A stretch of DNA of 64,000 bases from CAIWHR01 sp963843595 (GCA_963843595.1 CAWJLG010000016.1:219194-283193); one strand, 5' to 3'. Positions 47,000-57,115 are shown, numbered from the stretch's first letter. The notes: generated from the sequence alone by a model not told the origin. Program-made: numbers and translations.

Positions 47000-47860
47000 A
47001 TGGGCCTGCCGACACTCGAACCGATCCGCGACGAGGACTTGCCCGCGTTCTGCCGATTCCTCACCGAGCACCTGAGCTCCGAGCGCACGCCGGAACAGTG
47101 GGCGCAGGCCTTCCGGCAGAAATGGGGCGTGACCAAGCCCAACAACGGCTTCCTCATCCGCGACCAGGGCAAAATCGTCGGCGGCATCGGCGCGATCTAC
47201 GCGGAACGCCTCATTCGCGGCCGGCCGGAGCGCTTCTGCAACATCACCAGCTGGTGCGTCCTGGAAGCCTAGCGCGTCGCAGAGCATGCGGCTCGCGATG
47301 GCGGTGGTGTCGCAGCCGGGCTTTCACTTCACCGATCTCACGCCCACCGAGGTCGTGTCGAAGACGCTACAGTTCCTCAAGTTCAAGCCGATGAACGAGC
47401 GCCACGCGGTGTGGCCCAATCTTCCGTGGCCGTTCTCGCGACTCGGCGGCGTGCGCGTGATCACCGACCCCGATGCGCATCGAGCGGGCGCTGTCGCCCG
47501 CCGACGCGAAGGTGTTCCGCGATCACCGGCATCTGCCGTGGCTGCGTCACGTCGCCGTCGGTCGCCCCGGCGCGTTCTGCCACGTCGTCTGGAAACCGAA
47601 TCGATTGAAAGGCGTTCCCGGCGCGTGGGTGCTGGCCTTCAGCGACGCCGAGCTCTTCCTGCGCTACCGCCTCGCGCTTGGCGGGCATCTGTTGTGGCAC
47701 GGGAATCTATACACTCGCGTCGAGTCGCGCCTGCTGCCGCGCGTGCCGAACGCCCTCGAAGGAGCTGGCCGGCTTTCGCAACAAGGTGTTCCGCAGCGAC
47801 ACGCTGACCGAGGCGGACATCAGCAATCTCTACTCCGAGATCGTCGCGCTGGACCTATGA
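47000..47860 (+). CDS. GNAT-family acyltransferase
   Basis: About 286 residues. The N-terminal GNAT-like half reads LEPIRDEDLPAFCRFLTEHL, FLIRDQGKIVGGIGAIYAER and NITSWCVLEA, followed after a shift by QSMRLAMAVVSQPGFHFTDL. The second half (FKPMNERHAVWPNLPWPFSR, LPWLRHVAVGRPG, HLLWHGNLYTRVESRLLP) resembles double-GNAT proteins found in polysaccharide loci. Shifts are near 47270, 47475 and 47765. The start could be earlier (ATG at 46959) with one more shift. The stop overlaps the next gene (ATGA). The acyl donor is probably the neighbouring ACP; the acceptor, sugar or peptide, is not known. Confidence 0.65.
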
Positions 47861-48859
47861 TCGAACGGCAGCTCATTCACGTTCCGGACCGGATGCCGAC
47901 CGATTCTCATGGTCGTCATCCACACGGAGGAAGAGTTCGACTGGGACAAGCCGCACGACCGCAACGCGACCGGCGTCGCGCACATGCGTCACGTCGATCG
48001 GGCACAAGACGTCTTCGATGCGTTCGGCATCGTTCCGAACTACGTGATCGACTATCCGATCGCCACGCAGCCCGAAGCCGTCGCGCCCCTGAAGGCCTAT
48101 GCCGATGCCGGGCGGGCGCTGATCGGCGCTCATCTGCATCCGTGGGTGTCGCCGCCTTTCGACGAAGAGGTCAACGCCCGCAACTCCTATCCCGGCAACC
48201 TGCCGCGCGCGCTCGAGCACGAAAAGCTCCGGCGTCTGACCGACAAGATCACGGCAGCGTTCGGCTCGCCGCCCCTGACCTATCTCGCCGGTCGCTACGG
48301 ATTCGGCCCCAACACGGCCGACACGCTCGAGTCGCTCGGCTACGAGGTCGACATCAGCCCCGCCGTGTCGATCGATTACAGCGGCGACGGGGGGCCCGAC
48401 TACTCCGGATTTACCAGCGATCCCTACTGGTTCGGCCGTACGCGCCGGCTGCTCGGGCTGCCCGGCTCAGGCGGCTACGTCGGGTGGCTGCGCAGCGGCG
48501 GCACCACGCTGTACCGTCGGCTGACACACCCGTGGCTACGTCGCATGCGGCTCTCAGGCGCGGTCGCACGGCTGAGGATACTGGAACGGATTCGCCTCTC
48601 GCCCGAGGACTACAGCGAACCGGAGATGCGTCGCCTCACCCACGCGCTGATGGCCGACGGCGTCCGCGTATTCGTGTTCAGCTTTCACTCGCCGTCGGTG
48701 ATGCCCGGCGGAACGCCATACGTGCGTAGCGACGCCGATCTCGGGCGCTTTCTCGAGAAATGCCGGCGCTATTTCGACTTCTTCCTGAATGAGCTGGGCG
48801 GCACAACGATGACGCCGCTGGGCGTGATGGACTGGCTGACTCGGCCACCTTCAGACTAA
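47857..48859 (+). CDS. WalW-like polysaccharide deacetylase family protein
   Basis: About 334 residues. Distant NodB-fold protein: VVIHTEEEFDWDKPHD (first Asp/Glu-rich strand), IGAHLHPWVSPPFDEE (the His-x-His metal motif), LAGRYGFGPNTADTLESLGY and FVFSFHSPSVMPGGTPY. The first 16 residues are in another frame (one base shift near 47905). It overlaps the GNAT gene by four bases. No signal peptide is seen, so it is cytoplasmic, acting on a lipid-linked or nucleotide-linked sugar. Last gene of the plus-strand run that begins with the NRPS. Confidence 0.75.
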
Positions 48860-49153
48860 GAGACTCACGCATTACGCGGGAAATGTTGGCTGCGTCAGTA
48901 CAGATGGCGCGTGCCGCAATGCGCTCAGCGGAAATCAGCGTGCGACGTTTGAAGGACATCACTTGTGCGCTGTCGCGCGCCAAGATGACATGTCCGGACC
49001 CAGAATTGATCTGGCAGACGGGGCCAGATGGTCCTTGCCCTCGAGAGTGCCGAGATCGGTCACAGGCAAACCGCCGTCGCCACCTGCCAATTCGCGTCAA
49101 AGCGGCAACCTGACGGACCATCATGAGTGCCCTTCTCGGGGGCGCTGCGTCGA

Positions 49154-50161
49154 TCATCCCGTGCGACTCGGCTTCACAATTCTAATCAGCTTACTGGTAC
49201 CCAGTCCTTCCACGTGCGGCATTGGGTACCCAACCTCCTGTTCCCAAAAGCGCCCATCCGAGAATACGTCAATGACTAACGGCAAATGGCCATCTTGCGA
49301 GAAAAGTACACCACCTTCCTGCAGCTGACGGTAGAGGTACTTCAAACATGTGCGAGTTGACGCCGCAAGATCCACATCAAGATATATTCCGGCAAGCGGT
49401 CCCCGGACGGACGGCAGAGTATCCTCAAACCATCCTTTCAGGAACTCGCAATTCTCGATGCTGCCGAATTTGGCAACGTTATCTTTGACCTCCTCCAAAT
49501 CTCCCCTGTAGTCTCCCTTCCGAAAAAACGCAGGATTGCCATAGATGTTCTTCTCGTGCGGCTCGTCATGCTCCGGAATACCTTCGAACGAGTCAAACAC
49601 CAGCAGTCTTCTGCCCGCGACCTTCGCGGCGAGACTAAACTTGGCCGTACCACCTCCCTTAAAGCAACCCGCTTCAACGAAATCACCGTGGACTGCTTTC
49701 GGCATCTCGAGGATCGCTCGCGCGTACTGAAACATCTCGGCTTCGGTGTGGTGACACGCGACATTCTGTGTTATCTCCGAGTAGCGGCGAACCAACTCCG
49801 CGCGTGCCGCGGTATTGATGGGCCACGTGTCGTCGCATAGAAAGGCCAGAATCGAGCCTGCATCGCGTCGATAGTTTTTTGTGAGGGTCAGGCTGCGTAC
49901 AAGCGCCAACCGCTCCTCAGGCGGAATTGACCTATTGTCTAGGCACAAGAACCTCACCGCGGCATCAGCGTCAATCTTATGGAAGAGCTTCGAATAGCAT
50001 TCGTCCACTAGCGCTACGCGCTCGGCAATTGAGACATTGAATGTCGTGCCAAGAACGAAACCAAGGATTGCTGGCAAATCACGCTTGTCGCGAATTGAGC
50101 GGTAAAGAAACTGCGCTTCCCGCGGTAGCCATTTTTTCGCAATTTCTCTTGGTGAATGCAT
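49154..50161 (-). CDS. TylF/MycF-family SAM-dependent O-methyltransferase
   Basis: Intact protein of 335 residues. The C-terminal domain matches macrocin-type O-methyltransferases: HGDFVEAGCFKGGGTAKFSL (SAM motif), LLVFDSFEGIPEHDEPHEKN, GWFEDTLPSV, IYLDVDLAASTRTCLKYLYR with the metal-binding Asp residues, and SQDGHLPLVIDVF. About 140 extra N-terminal residues have no clear family. Likely methylates a sugar of the polysaccharide or glycolipid. GC and codon use are clearly lower than in the genes to its left. It converges on the WalW gene across a 294-base gap in which I find no supported gene. Confidence 0.85.
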   Translation of the reverse strand: MHSPREIAKKWLPREAQFLYRSIRDKRDLPAILGFVLGTTFNVSIAERVALVDECYSKLFHKIDADAAVRFLCLDNRSIPPEERLALVRSLTLTKNYRRDAGSILAFLCDDTWPINTAARAELVRRYSEITQNVACHHTEAEMFQYARAILEMPKAVHGDFVEAGCFKGGGTAKFSLAAKVAGRRLLVFDSFEGIPEHDEPHEKNIYGNPAFFRKGDYRGDLEEVKDNVAKFGSIENCEFLKGWFEDTLPSVRGPLAGIYLDVDLAASTRTCLKYLYRQLQEGGVLFSQDGHLPLVIDVFSDGRFWEQEVGYPMPHVEGLGTSKLIRIVKPSRTG

Positions 50162-50565
50162 GATCTGTGGCCAATTGCCATACCTTGCAGTGCCAGACGA
50201 GGCTTTGCCGTATAACTCCCCCCGACGCCCTTGCGCTGGTAGTCAGAGCCGGCTCGGTTAGTCGAGACAGATTACCGCATTTCGTAAGTGAATTCCCGGC
50301 GGTGGCGGGAAGGGGTAGGCCTGTGGGTCGTTGTCGCCCTGCTGGCGAACGTCAGCGGCGCCTGGTTGACACGGCCGAACGGCTGCTCCCGGGACGACGC
50401 GAACGCTGCTTACGATCAAACTCGGTCGTCAAACCAAAGGTGATTCGGCTTGATCGCACGTTGTTTGTCCGGTCGCGCCCCGGTCGGGCCAGATGAGTTC
50501 GCGACAGCGTCGCGACCGACCGCAACGTCTCGGCGGCTCCCTTGGCACGTTTGCAGCGTATTGAA
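50162..50565. other. Intergenic region with a 7-bp hairpin
   Basis: About 400 bases without a supported gene. A perfect inverted repeat TCGCGAC-AGC-GTCGCGA lies at 50499-50515, about 50 bases after the minus-strand deacetylase stop. It has no T-run, so it is at best a weak terminator or an attenuation hairpin. Confidence 0.35.
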
Positions 50566-51669
50566 TCAACCGTTTCGATCTTCTTCCCGCCTCGATGATC
50601 TCTTGGCTTTGCGTAACAGCATGAGTAGGCCCAACGCGAATAGCGCAAGCATTGGAACGCCAAGAGCGACCGCAACGTTCTTCCAGCCATCGGTTATCCT
50701 CTCCCAGGACCTCAAATAGGTGCTGACGATGCCGGTCGCCGGCACAAAATCCGGCGCGGCAATGCAGTCCAATTGCTTGCTTCGATATAGATCCACAAAC
50801 GTTCTGGTGTCGACCAGCCTCAGGTCGGGACTTCTTCCGATGAAATCCAGCAGCAGGCCGAGCTTCTGTATGACAGCCTCATCTGGTCGTCCATATCTCG
50901 TAAAACTGAAGCTATGCATCATTATGTTGATCGCGCATGCTCGTTTGTCAGCCATCTGACGCAAGACATTCTTGATCTCGCTCAGGGAGCTGCTTTCGAT
51001 ATCCAGAAATCTGACGGAACGCCACGGACCGACTTCCACTTGAGCGAAGTAGGTGAGAGGCAATTCCAACACTCCCTCTACCTCGGTCATATCGTTAGCG
51101 AGATGTCCTTCTCTGGATAGCGGCGAGTCAGACGCAGGCGATAACGATGCATCGACTACGAGGCCGGCAGCTCGAACTGCTCGCACTGTTTGTGTATTTC
51201 CCATATACGCACCTGCCCGGTGGGCAATGACGCTCGTTCCGGACCAGCTCTGGATGAGTTTCTTCCCGTCCTCGATGATCTCGATCTGCTTGCTTAGATC
51301 GAAATCCGACATGCCCGGCTTGCCGTACATGGGTTGGGGATGCGTGTGCAATTGAAGATCTTGGCCATTGCTCACTATCTCGGACGCAATTGCCTTCAGC
51401 TCCCGATCCCCGTACTTTGCCGTCTCATAAACGTTCAAATAGAACGTCGCAGCGGCGTTCCTTTCTTTCAGGATCTTGAGCATCAGGGGAACACCGTACT
51501 CACCTTCGTACCCCTTGATACGCCCGAAGATGTCGCTTGTCGGGGAGCCCTTCTGCAGCGATTCGACATCCACGGTAAGAAGCACATACGTCGTTGCCGA
51601 AGCGCTCGTTGCACCCAGTGCGACGCCGAGACAGGCGAGAAGATAGAGGCAAGACGACTTGGCATTCAT
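50566..51669 (-). CDS. Exported, membrane-tethered polysaccharide deacetylase (NodB fold)
   Basis: Intact, 367 residues from the ATG at 51669. Signal peptide: SCLYLLACLGVALGATSASA. The deacetylase domain has TVDVES (catalytic/metal Asp region), ATFYLNVYE, QDLQLHTHPQP (HxxxH-like metal site) and IAHRAGAYMGN. It ends with a membrane helix (VAVALGVPMLALFALGLLML) and a basic tail. The architecture indicates an enzyme on the periplasmic face that removes acetyl groups from exported polymer. It stands alone on the minus strand with about 700 bases to the divergent glycosyltransferase. Confidence 0.82.
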   Translation of the reverse strand: MNAKSSCLYLLACLGVALGATSASATTYVLLTVDVESLQKGSPTSDIFGRIKGYEGEYGVPLMLKILKERNAAATFYLNVYETAKYGDRELKAIASEIVSNGQDLQLHTHPQPMYGKPGMSDFDLSKQIEIIEDGKKLIQSWSGTSVIAHRAGAYMGNTQTVRAVRAAGLVVDASLSPASDSPLSREGHLANDMTEVEGVLELPLTYFAQVEVGPWRSVRFLDIESSSLSEIKNVLRQMADKRACAINIMMHSFSFTRYGRPDEAVIQKLGLLLDFIGRSPDLRLVDTRTFVDLYRSKQLDCIAAPDFVPATGIVSTYLRSWERITDGWKNVAVALGVPMLALFALGLLMLLRKAKRSSRREEDRNG

Positions 51670-52367
51670 GAGTGCTTCCGACAGAATGTTCGTATCTTGG
51701 GGCGGGCCGCGTTTCTCAGATCGGCAACGGAGCCACCATAAGGGCGAGCGTTTGCAGAGTGCAGAGCGCCTGTCGTTATCGAGCGTGTTCCGATTCAGTA
51801 GCCAGTCGCGACACGGCATTTCACAGCGGTGTCTCTTCCCGGGGGGTGACCCATACCTGATCCACGCTGGGCTTGGACCCGCCAGACTTCTTGTTTGGAT
51901 TCGAAGAATCGTTACGTACGTCGAGATGTTGATCGTTGAGAGGCATCATTTCTCCGAATGTCAGCGTCACATGCTTCTACCAACACTCGTTGCCGGCCAG
52001 GACTTTCGTCGCGCCAATTGCAGGCCGATCTGCCTGATCGGAATGATTGGTCACGTTGCCACACCGTTTCGCTTACGTGCGCCCCTTGGATTCGGCGCCC
52101 CAAAGTTCGCCAAATTGCGCACCAGGTAGTCATCCAATTGCTCCCGTCGGATTCGCGTTTCCACGACCCGCGATTGCGGTCAGGCTCTGCGTGCATGGCG
52201 ACGTCGCCGAGATGGTAGACTCATCGCGACCGCCATAGCAACATGATCGACATGCGCAATTCCTGTCGTAAACAATGTGCCGGATGCATGAGCATTGGCA
52301 TACTCGTGGCGCTGTCACCGACGTGCCGGTGACACGCACTCGGTTTACCCATCGGCAAGAGCGGAAG
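51670..52367. other. Long divergent intergenic region
   Basis: About 700 bases between divergent genes with no supported coding sequence on either strand. A weak sigma-54-like site, TGGCATACTCGTGGCG at 52295-52310 (plus), has correct 12-base GG-GC spacing but mismatches in both boxes. Both gene promoters must lie here. Confidence 0.4.
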
Positions 52368-53477
52368 ATGGCGTTCACTGCGCCCAAGCCAATTGTCTTC
52401 GTCAAGTTCCAGGGCAACGAGATTCAAGCGGAACTCGGTCGCTATGCGTTTGCGCTGCTCAATGCGTTCGTTGCATCCGGGTACAACGTCCTACTTTGCG
52501 ATAACGTGCCTGTTGAGCGGCTCGGGTTGTACGCCCTGAGCGCGAGATCGCTCCCCGGCGTGAGCCTCACGACGGCATTCCCAGGCAACACTTCGGACAA
52601 GATCTACGTCTTCGATGTCGAAGACAAAGAGGCCGGACGGTACAGGTGGTTGAGGAAGTTACAAATCAAGTTCGATGTGTTCGCTCCCTATTGGTTCGGA
52701 CGACCAATATTGATGCCTTACCCGATCCATCCGGTCCACATGACGCCGGATCTCCGCGAGCGGCTCAGCCGGCTCCGTTCGGGCAAGCGGCGCATGCGGG
52801 TCTTCTTCTCGGGCGACATGGAAGGTTACACGCGAAGCCAAATTAGATACCCAAGCCCCAAGCTCCCGCGCCTCGAGGTGATCAACGTGGTTCGGCGATA
52901 CTTTGGGGATCGGGTGCTATTTGTTCAGGATCAAGCGACACTTCGCGACATACTAACGGCTGCCTACGTCGACAAGTGCGTCATCCTGGACACCAGCAAG
53001 CTTCGAATTCCCGACCAGGAATGGCTATCCGTTCTCGCCAAGAGCGATTTCTTCCTGGCTCCGCCGGGCATCGTCATGCCGATGTGTCACAACTCCGTGG
53101 AGGCCATGGCCGTCGGCACGATCCCGCTGATCAACTATGCCGAGTGGTTCAATCCGCCCCTGCAATCGACGCAGAATTGCGTTGCATTCGACGACGGGGA
53201 GAGTCTGATCCGTGCACTGGAAGCAGTACTGGCGATGGACGAGGCTCGGATCGCCGCGATGCGAATGCAGGCAATTTCATACTACGATACGATCCTGAGC
53301 GCAGAATCATTTGTAGCGAGAATCGAGAGCTCGTCCGACCGGAAGAACGAAGTACTGGTCATCACCGAGCGGTATGTCGCACGGAACTCGCATCGACTGA
53401 CCAGCCGCTCGGTGTTGCTTCGCGGCTCGTCCAATCAAGGACCGCTGGAGCGAATACTGACACTTATCCGATCGTAA
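52368..53477 (+). CDS. Glycosyltransferase-like protein (exostosin-like C-terminal region)
   Basis: Intact, 369 residues; the ATG at 52368 has GAGCGGAAG just upstream. An N-terminal Rossmann-like start (KPIVFVKFQGNEIQAELG) and a C-terminal donor-site-like segment (SDFFLAPPGIVMPMCHNSVE, AMAVGTIPLINYAEWFNPPL) resemble exostosin/GT-B proteins. It may transfer a sugar in the same polysaccharide pathway as its neighbours. The family assignment is tentative. It converges with the next minus-strand gene across 93 bases. Confidence 0.6.
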   Translation: MAFTAPKPIVFVKFQGNEIQAELGRYAFALLNAFVASGYNVLLCDNVPVERLGLYALSARSLPGVSLTTAFPGNTSDKIYVFDVEDKEAGRYRWLRKLQIKFDVFAPYWFGRPILMPYPIHPVHMTPDLRERLSRLRSGKRRMRVFFSGDMEGYTRSQIRYPSPKLPRLEVINVVRRYFGDRVLFVQDQATLRDILTAAYVDKCVILDTSKLRIPDQEWLSVLAKSDFFLAPPGIVMPMCHNSVEAMAVGTIPLINYAEWFNPPLQSTQNCVAFDDGESLIRALEAVLAMDEARIAAMRMQAISYYDTILSAESFVARIESSSDRKNEVLVITERYVARNSHRLTSRSVLLRGSSNQGPLERILTLIRS

Positions 53478-53570
53478 AGGAGCGATTGGCCAACTCGAGC
53501 TTGTTCAAGAGCCGATCACCCGCGCGAGCCGGACGCGCTGTTAGGTTGCCATCCCGATGTCATGGTCGAA

Positions 53571-55508
53571 TTACGCGCCGCGTCCCAATAGCCATCCACG
53601 CGGCGGAACCGATAAGCCGGAATTGGCCGCCGCGTTAAGCGGAACGTCTGCGGTTGCCCACGCGAAGCCGCGCTCGCGGTTGTTCTCGAATGCGAGTTCG
53701 ATCGCCTCCGACGTCGGGTTGACGACCAGGATCTCCGGACGCCCGCCGCAACTCAGGTTCGCGATCCGAAGGTGCGGGTCAAGCGGCGAAGGACAGGGGA
53801 ATCGTTCGGAGCGCTTGACCACTTCGGGATGGGCCCCCAGAAGCGAAGGCGGCAAGCCGAGACCGACGTCCACCGCCGCAAGTATGGCGTCAGCCAGATA
53901 GCGGCGAAAGGCGGGCTCCCCTCGCAGCGTACACAAGTGGAATAGCGCCTCGACCCAATAGCCCAAGGCTTGTCGCTGTCGCAAATCGATCCAGTACCTC
54001 AGAAGCCCGGACTGCGTGACTGCCGCGATCGCACCGGCCACGACGTCCCCAAGATCCTCTCCAGGAAAACGACGCCACAGCCGCACCAAGTCTGCCAAGG
54101 TAACGCTGTGATAGTTCACGCTGAAATGAGGGCGCGAAAGATGTCGCTCAATGAGTCCGCCCGGCATGACCATGCGAGGAAATCGTCGTTTGACTCGGTA
54201 CAACTGGGGAAGCAAGTAGATCCTCGTCAGGCGCTTGATTGCACGCAAGACGATTGGTAATTTTCTCGCCTCGGCTTCGGGTAGCAGCGTCAGCCCGACC
54301 GCGCGATATAGCATTCGATACAGCCATTCCGCAGGGCGGAGCGCTAGCAGCGTGCGCGTCGCGCCCAGCGCCGAGGCGACAAGCACATCGTATTGAGAAT
54401 CGCCGCTGACTTCTCTGTACCGAGTCAATGTGACGATCGCGTCTAGATGCGTGTTGAGTATCATCTTGGTGGCGGGCGATTTTCCGAGCTCGCGTCCTGG
54501 AATCCAGCGAATGCCGCTGGCATTCGTGATTTCGACGCTCTGTTCCTGCGAGTCGTGGAAGAACCACACACCAATGTCGGTCTTGTCGGTGCAGCGTGAC
54601 AGCACGGACGCGGCCCTGCGCAAAGCTTCGGCAATAGCATCGTCCGGAGCCTCCTCGAATGCGGCCTCAAGCAGGAGCATGGCAGCATTGTGGAAGCGGT
54701 AATGCGATTCCATAAGATCCGTCCACTCGCCATGACGCCATCCGCCGTCCTCCGATTGGCGAGCGATGACCGAAAATACGATCTGGCGCTTCAGCAGGCC
54801 ATAGAGGCGTTTGCCGGTCGCAGACTCCAATCCCTCTAGCGCAAGGTAGATGGCGTACGCTTCCAGCTCAGTGCAGATCTTTCGCTTGTTTATGGGATCA
54901 AAGCGATTCTCATAGACATGCCCGTGTAGAAGGTACGTATAGACATCGGCAGGGCCCAGAAGCGATGTGTGCGATGCGAGCATGAACACGGACTGACGTT
55001 CGATCGCAAGCGGCTGTTCCAGGGCGTCAATGAATTCCGAGGCTTCGCAGGGGAAACGCCACAATGCACATTCGAGTGCCGCGTCGGGAAGAACGTCAAA
55101 GTCGATCGTCGATCGTTCCGAGGCGGGCGAAAAGCCAGCGGGCGACGCAGGCTCTTCGTAAATGATGCGGCCATTGCCGTCACGTCTGCGGTAGATCGGA
55201 GCCTTTGGTATCCAATACCCGGGGTGATTCGGTTCAGTGGGTCGGAGCAGCCAGCCACCGGAACGGCAGCGCGTGATTCCGTAGACGCCCTCGAGTGCAA
55301 AACCGACCGTCTGTCCGCCGCGTGGCACCAAATGCACGAAGCAACAGGCCGCGCCGGCCGCGTCTGGAAACCGGTCCAGTTTGAGAAATCCCTGATTGGC
55401 CACGCTCGAAACAGACCGCCTGAAGCGAATCGAGTCTATTTCGTCGGAGGTGTCCGGGCCTTCGGGTGGCTCAAATGCCTCGCGCAGCGTGAGCCGCATC
55501 GGGTCCAT
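53571..55508 (-). CDS. Large alpha/alpha-toroid-like protein of unknown function
   Basis: Intact, about 645 residues from the ATG at 55508 (an in-frame ATG at 55550 is possible). No signal peptide or membrane segment. The central 400 residues are rich in paired helices with aromatic and Trp-rich turns (VIARQSEDGGWRHGEWTDLM, SHYRFHNAAMLLLEAAFEEA, TKMILNTHLDAIVTLTRY, PHFSVNYHSVTLADLVRLW), which suggests an (alpha/alpha)6 barrel as in glycuronyl epimerases or lyases. The end is a small beta-like domain. I do not recognise the exact family. Between glycosyltransferase genes, it probably acts on the polysaccharide. Confidence 0.6.
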   Translation of the reverse strand: MDPMRLTLREAFEPPEGPDTSDEIDSIRFRRSVSSVANQGFLKLDRFPDAAGAACCFVHLVPRGGQTVGFALEGVYGITRCRSGGWLLRPTEPNHPGYWIPKAPIYRRRDGNGRIIYEEPASPAGFSPASERSTIDFDVLPDAALECALWRFPCEASEFIDALEQPLAIERQSVFMLASHTSLLGPADVYTYLLHGHVYENRFDPINKRKICTELEAYAIYLALEGLESATGKRLYGLLKRQIVFSVIARQSEDGGWRHGEWTDLMESHYRFHNAAMLLLEAAFEEAPDDAIAEALRRAASVLSRCTDKTDIGVWFFHDSQEQSVEITNASGIRWIPGRELGKSPATKMILNTHLDAIVTLTRYREVSGDSQYDVLVASALGATRTLLALRPAEWLYRMLYRAVGLTLLPEAEARKLPIVLRAIKRLTRIYLLPQLYRVKRRFPRMVMPGGLIERHLSRPHFSVNYHSVTLADLVRLWRRFPGEDLGDVVAGAIAAVTQSGLLRYWIDLRQRQALGYWVEALFHLCTLRGEPAFRRYLADAILAAVDVGLGLPPSLLGAHPEVVKRSERFPCPSPLDPHLRIANLSCGGRPEILVVNPTSEAIELAFENNRERGFAWATADVPLNAAANSGLSVPPRGWLLGRGA

Positions 55509-55884
55509 ACGAGTATCGCCAATTGCTGGGTAATTTGACACTGATTTCATCCAGGCGAGGGACAACCGGCAGCGTTCGGTCGCGTTCGGCAATGATGCCG
55601 AAGCGCGAATGCGTGGGCAAGCGCGTGTCTGGATACTCAGCTGGATAGACTCGACCAGCCTCGCCGGCGCTCGTCAGTCAACCGGGGCCCGACCAGACTA
55701 TCTCGACGGCATTTGACCAGGAGCGCCGACGCGAGCTTCACCGAGCTACGCTAACAGACAAGCAAATAGTAGCCAACAACATTTAAGGCGTTAGTCCCTT
55801 ATTCTCATGATGCTTATCTGGTAAGTTGCGAAAGAATGACCCGATCGCGCACCACCTCAATCCGGATAGAAAGGTAATCCACGT

Positions 55885-57069
55885 ATGAACAGAAATGCCG
55901 GACCGCTCAAAATTGGTCTGGTTGCCCCATATTTTCCACCACATATCGGTGGCGGGAACATTTACTGCTACGAACTTGCGAAGGCGATCGCGAGCAAAGG
56001 GCACGACGTTCACGTGTTCGCGCACCAGGAGGCGCAGGGTGATAGCGCCTTCACGCTACACCCCATCCTGACGCTGAAGCTTGCCCAGGACCTGGACCAG
56101 CTCGATGGCTTCGACATGGACGTATGGCATTCGCTTTTCTTCTATTACGCCCCTCTTGCACTGCGTAAGCCAAACGTGTTCGTGACCGGATTCGGCGACG
56201 ACTTCTACAGCTTCCAAGTCCGACGGGTGCTGCCGGGAAGAGCTTTGCTCGAAAGGCATGTGATGTGGCGGCTTGGCGACAACGCGAAGCGAATCTTCGA
56301 CCAGAAGCTTGAACGCCTGGAGTTGCTTGTTAACCGGCGACTCTACGGACGTGCTTTGCGGCGCTCGCAGCATGTGATAACCATCAGCAGTTTCTCCAAG
56401 ATGCGCTTGTGCGAGGCGTTCCCGCAGGCACGCGGCAAGACGACGGTCATCCCTCCTGGCGTCACCGATGGCTTCTTTCGCAAGTCAGGCGCGACCAAAC
56501 AGCGGAATTTCTTGCTCACGGTGACGCGGCTGGACGAAGCGGACCGCATCAAGAATGTTCATGGCGTCATTCTCGCGCTTGCTGCGCTCAAGGACGAATA
56601 TGACTTCCGCTATCGGGTCGTGGCGGGGTCCGTCATGGGGGGCTACCGTCGCGAGCTCGAGCAGCTAATCGTCGACAAGGGGCTGTTGGACAGGGTTGCG
56701 ATCGAAGGTCGCAAGTCCGACCAGGAGCTCGCCGACTATTACGCCAGTGCGGACCTCTTCATTCTGGCATCCTACGCGGAACGGCAGAACTTCGAGGGAT
56801 TCGGGATCGTGTTCCTCGAAGCGAACGCGGCGGGTACACCGGTGCTGACCACCCGCGAAGGCGGGATGGTCGACTACGTCCGTGAGGGTGTGAACGGATT
56901 CTTTGCGAACGATCCATCGCCCGCAGGGCTCGAGGCGGCGCTCCGGCGTTTTCTCGACGGCAAAGTCAAGTTCGACCCCGAACACGTTCGTAGCGCGCCA
57001 GAACCCTACCGCTGGACCCACATCGCCGATCAGATGCTCGAGGTCTACGCCGCGTACGGCGTGCGCTGA
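55885..57069 (+). CDS. Glycosyltransferase family 4 protein
   Basis: Intact, 394 residues; the ATG at 55885 is preceded by GAAAGG. N-terminal GT-B start LVAPYFPPHIGGGNIYCYEL; donor-binding half LLTVTRLDEADRIKNVHGVI, GRKSDQELADYYASADLFIL and the EX7E element NFEGFGIVFLEANAAGTPVL. A retaining cytoplasmic transferase that adds one sugar to a lipid-linked repeat or polymer. The next gene (asnB) starts 47 bases after its stop. Confidence 0.92.
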   Translation: MNRNAGPLKIGLVAPYFPPHIGGGNIYCYELAKAIASKGHDVHVFAHQEAQGDSAFTLHPILTLKLAQDLDQLDGFDMDVWHSLFFYYAPLALRKPNVFVTGFGDDFYSFQVRRVLPGRALLERHVMWRLGDNAKRIFDQKLERLELLVNRRLYGRALRRSQHVITISSFSKMRLCEAFPQARGKTTVIPPGVTDGFFRKSGATKQRNFLLTVTRLDEADRIKNVHGVILALAALKDEYDFRYRVVAGSVMGGYRRELEQLIVDKGLLDRVAIEGRKSDQELADYYASADLFILASYAERQNFEGFGIVFLEANAAGTPVLTTREGGMVDYVREGVNGFFANDPSPAGLEAALRRFLDGKVKFDPEHVRSAPEPYRWTHIADQMLEVYAAYGVR

Positions 57070-57115
57070 CCCGTCATATTTGCGTGACAACTTCATCTCT
57101 GCGCCAACCCATCCC

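Noticed and set aside
48678..49157. Minus-strand frame of 159 codons between WalW and the TylF gene
   Set aside because: It overlaps the conserved end of the WalW-like gene and has no recognisable domain. The 294-base gap could hold old insertion-element debris, but I cannot support it.
50537..50553. TGGCACGTTTGCAG, a sigma-54-like string
   Set aside because: The GG to GC distance is 9 instead of 12 bases, which sigma-54 does not accept.
52295..52310. Third sigma-54-like site upstream of the glycosyltransferase at 52368
   Set aside because: The GG-GC spacing is right, but both the -24 and -12 boxes have mismatches; a chance match is likely in a 700-base gap.
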